Positions 62,501 through 64,000 of a DNA stretch of 64,000 nt are shown in pieces (within the stretch, counting starts at the first letter, position 1; the number at the start of each line of letters is the position of its first letter). Both the position numbers and the translations under genes were made by a program. The notes below the pieces were generated by a model. It had not been told where the DNA came from, made no database searches, and saw nothing but the letters and a program-made list of their open reading frames with translations. The stretch is taken from contig NZ_JAMXLX010000008.1 of assembly GCF_024055605.1 (NCBI RefSeq), positions 7,501 to 71,500 on the forward strand, read 5' to 3'. The stretch comes from Ciceribacter sichuanensis. GTDB lineage: Bacteria; Pseudomonadota; Alphaproteobacteria; Rhizobiales; Rhizobiaceae.

Positions 62501-64000
62501 CGCTTTGCCGGCGAACTGCTTGTAACCGTCGGCACCGAATCCCTCGTCACCTCGCAGGTGGCGACCATTCCCGCCGAAGGCGGAGAAGTCGCCATTCCTG
62601 TCACCGCCGAGTTCGGTGCCGGCGCCTATGTTACCGCAACACTCTTCCGGCCCGGCGACGCGCAGGAAAGCCGCATGCCGGCGCGCGCCATCGGCGTAAG
62701 CTGGCTGAAGGTCGATCCGGGCAAGGACAAGCTCGCCATTAAGCTCGATCCGCCTAAGCAGACCCTGCCGCGTCAACCGCTTGAGATCCCCATCGAGGTG
62801 CCGGGCGCAGGCATTGGCGAGGAAGCCTATGTCATGGTCGCTGCCGTCGATGTCGGCATCCTCAACCTGACCCGTTACGAAACCCCAAACCCGGAAGACT
62901 GGTATTTCGGCCAGCGCCGTCTGGGTCTTGAGATCCGCGACCTTTACGGCCGCCTGATCGACGGATCGCTCGGCGCGATGGGACGCCTGCGCACAGGTGG
63001 CGACGGTGCACAAAGCCCGCTTCAGGGCAATCCGCCGAAGGAAAAGCTGGTCGCCTTCTTCGCCGGTCCGGTGAAGCTCGATGCCGATGGCCGCGCCACC
63101 GTGTCTTTCGATATTCCTCAGTTCAACGGGACGGCCCGCGTGATGGCCGTCGCCTGGTCGAAATCCGGCGTCGGCCATGCCGAGACCGATGTCATCATCC
63201 GCGATCCGGTGGTGGTCACGGCCAGCATGCCGAAATTCCTCGCCCCCGGCGACGAAACCGAACTGCGTCTCGACATCGCCGCAACCGATGCGCCCACCGG
63301 CGATTACACTCTTGCGGTTTCGTCCAACGATGCGGTTCGCATCGATCCACAGGCCACGACCCAGACCATCAGCCTGGAAGCCGGTGGTAAGACGATCGTG
63401 ACACTGCCCGTCACCGGCGTCGAGCCGGGCCCGGCGACCATCGACATCGCGCTGTCCAACGCTTCCGGCTTGTCGCTCGACCAGAGCCTCGAAGTCCCCG
63501 TTCGCCCGGTATCCCTACCGGTGACGGAACGCCGGGTTCTGTCTCTCGCTCCCGGCAAGAGCCTGACCGTCGATGCCGACCTGCTCGCCGACAGCCTGCT
63601 GCAGGATGCGGCGGTCAGCCTCAATGTCAGCCGCGCCGATGGCTTCGACCTTCCGGCCCTGCTGATGGGTCTCGACCGCTATCCCTATGGATGCGCCGAG
63701 CAGACCACCAGCCGTGCGCTGCCATTGCTTTATCTGAGCGAGCTTTCCAAGATCTCGGGCCTGCCAGACGACGAGGATGTGAAGAAGCGGGTGCAGGACG
63801 CGATCTACCGGGTTCTTTCTTACCAATCCTCCAGCGGCAGCTTCGGCCTCTGGGCTCCGGGCTATGAGGACCTGTGGCTCGATGCCTATGTCACCGATTT
63901 CCTCACCCGCGCCCGCGAGCAGAAGTTCGAAGTGCCGGAACAGGCGATGCTGCAGGCAATCGAAAACCTGCAGAACCGCATCGGCTATGACGCCGATATC
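59591..64000 (+). CDS. Bacterial alpha-2-macroglobulin with N-terminal PAN domain, 3' truncated
   Basis: The reading frame stays open from the ATG at 59591 to the window end (1470 residues seen). A signal peptide (FLAKFLAISLLATPVVAA) is followed by a PAN/apple domain with paired cysteines (LDECEASCIADGSCRAFTYNP), a TPR-like helical stretch (about 110-260), then repeated macroglobulin domains. The thioester motif is YPYGCAEQTTS with Cys1368 and Gln1371. These periplasmic protease traps guard the envelope and are usually paired with penicillin-binding protein 1C, whose gene would lie beyond the right edge. GGGAGG precedes the start. Confidence 0.93.
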   Translation, partial: MSGRKAFGFLAKFLAISLLATPVVAADTRSIVTTPDGDYFGFDLRTEKNLSLDECEASCIADGSCRAFTYNPKVKWCFLKSDFNQLNTFAGAIAGRVVEAGVAEDLGVAKRPDFVSDQLMEDARTQRADLALGEDQQQLGQGALLVIARQSLANNNIDAALYAFKGALAITPDDTAIWLEMARAANTITGNSSVTGQGVLAALNGYLLSRDTQTRADALATLAKGLENSEDYRNALNAYKESLKLVTAKTVQAAYNDLRSRKGFRVVSNSVDADSLTPRACVEFSDPLVKRGVDYTPFVTLDGAAPKALEAKDNQICVEGLTHGARYKLALRAGLPSSVKESLEAQVDLDIYVRDRSASVRFTGDSFVLPSTARRGIPLVSVNTDSANLKLYRIGDRNVAPLLSASQFLTQLDGYSADRIESETGELVWQGSIDIATELNKDVVTSFPVDEVLPQRKPGIYVMTASVANASSENWDSRPTQWFVVSDIGLSTFAGTDGLHVFARSLATAKPLAGVDLQLIAKNNEVLATAKTDDYGHARFDAGLIRAGAALAPAVITARSQDDDNVFLDMTRAGFDLSDRGVTGRPAPGAIDLLAWTERGIYRPGETVHAAALARDIEADSIDRLPLTFIFSRPDGVEFRRMVVTSETLGGYAVELPLLANSMRGTWSLAIHTDPKKEAIARQTFLVDDFVPDRLEFDITSEAKDIEAGASVPVSVDGRYLYGAPAAGLSLEGEVNIRPTRSHPDYERYVFGLADEEAGEETQVPLEALEPLDEDGKTTFDVELGELPSTTQLLNAEVVLRLVEGGGRAVERKLTLPVRPEGPMIGIKPEFTGDLAENSIAKFNVIALGPDGKRQALSGAKWKLVSLERNYQWYREGTSWRYEPIISTKQVADGTVDISADGAEVSAPVQWGRYRLEIETAILNGPATSVEFDAGWFVEASTTETPDALEIGLDKESYAIGDTATLKVSPRFAGELLVTVGTESLVTSQVATIPAEGGEVAIPVTAEFGAGAYVTATLFRPGDAQESRMPARAIGVSWLKVDPGKDKLAIKLDPPKQTLPRQPLEIPIEVPGAGIGEEAYVMVAAVDVGILNLTRYETPNPEDWYFGQRRLGLEIRDLYGRLIDGSLGAMGRLRTGGDGAQSPLQGNPPKEKLVAFFAGPVKLDADGRATVSFDIPQFNGTARVMAVAWSKSGVGHAETDVIIRDPVVVTASMPKFLAPGDETELRLDIAATDAPTGDYTLAVSSNDAVRIDPQATTQTISLEAGGKTIVTLPVTGVEPGPATIDIALSNASGLSLDQSLEVPVRPVSLPVTERRVLSLAPGKSLTVDADLLADSLLQDAAVSLNVSRADGFDLPALLMGLDRYPYGCAEQTTSRALPLLYLSELSKISGLPDDEDVKKRVQDAIYRVLSYQSSSGSFGLWAPGYEDLWLDAYVTDFLTRAREQKFEVPEQAMLQAIENLQNRIGYDADI

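Noticed and set aside
59540..63178. A 1212-codon open frame on the minus strand
   Set aside because: It is antisense to the alpha-2-macroglobulin gene, whose plus-strand frame encodes a signal peptide, domains and a thioester; the minus reading has no recognisable domain and arises from GC-rich codon bias.
1..64000. CRISPR arrays, tRNA/rRNA genes, insertion sequences, prophage or integration sites
   Set aside because: No regularly spaced repeats, no recognisable structural RNA, no transposase or integrase reading frames and no flanking terminal repeats were seen.

Overview
The window reads as chromosomal DNA of an alphaproteobacterium of the family Rhizobiaceae (Agrobacterium/Rhizobium/Ensifer type). 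The basis is a GC-rich composition, tightly packed genes with ATGA/TGATG overlaps, an EcfG-type general-stress promoter, a glxABCD-glnT cluster as known from Sinorhizobium, and an aminoacyl-carrier-protein ligase of the Bradyrhizobium/Agrobacterium type. No rRNA, tRNA, insertion sequence, phage gene or CRISPR array was seen. Both edges cut genes: purC on the left and an alpha-2-macroglobulin gene on the right.

Layout: 1-675 is the 3' part of purC. 683-7433 holds a TetR regulator followed by a complete tripartite RND drug-efflux system (adaptor, permease, outer-membrane channel). 7545-11300 is GABA catabolism (gabT-gabD) with a divergent MerR-XRE-cupin regulator. 11458-12405 is an unknown membrane protein with five coiled-coil heptads. 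12481-15293 is elongation factor P with its beta-lysylation enzymes EpmA and EpmB.

15484-29465 is the most unusual stretch. A plus-strand operon encodes a carrier protein, an acyl-CoA-dehydrogenase-like flavoenzyme, an aminoacyl-tRNA-synthetase-like amino acid:carrier protein ligase, a DUF1839 protein that I read as a BtrH-like acyltransferase, and a family-2 glycosidase. It converges on a minus-strand operon of two glycosyltransferases, a Wzx-type flippase and a tandem alpha/beta hydrolase. A Wzz-like chain-length protein lies divergently. Together they suggest an undescribed route that activates and oxidises an amino acid on a carrier protein and transfers it to a sugar or exported glycan.

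29563-35973 is glxABCD-glnT (split glutamate-synthase-like enzyme plus a type III glutamine synthetase or gamma-glutamylmethylamide synthetase) and purU. 36083-43577 looks like a hydroxylysine/pipecolate to 2-aminoadipate module: a kinase-phospholyase fusion, a LysR regulator, a pipecolate-oxidase-like enzyme and an aminoadipate-semialdehyde dehydrogenase (AmaB). A little further on are an APH/P-loop double kinase, an exbB-exbD-tonB operon, ppsA, a PfkB kinase, a phosphoribosyltransferase, a riboflavin synthase, a one-domain response regulator and a small stress protein. These are followed by glutaryl-CoA dehydrogenase with a divergent LysR, a GntR-MFS pair, and the start of a PAN-domain alpha-2-macroglobulin.
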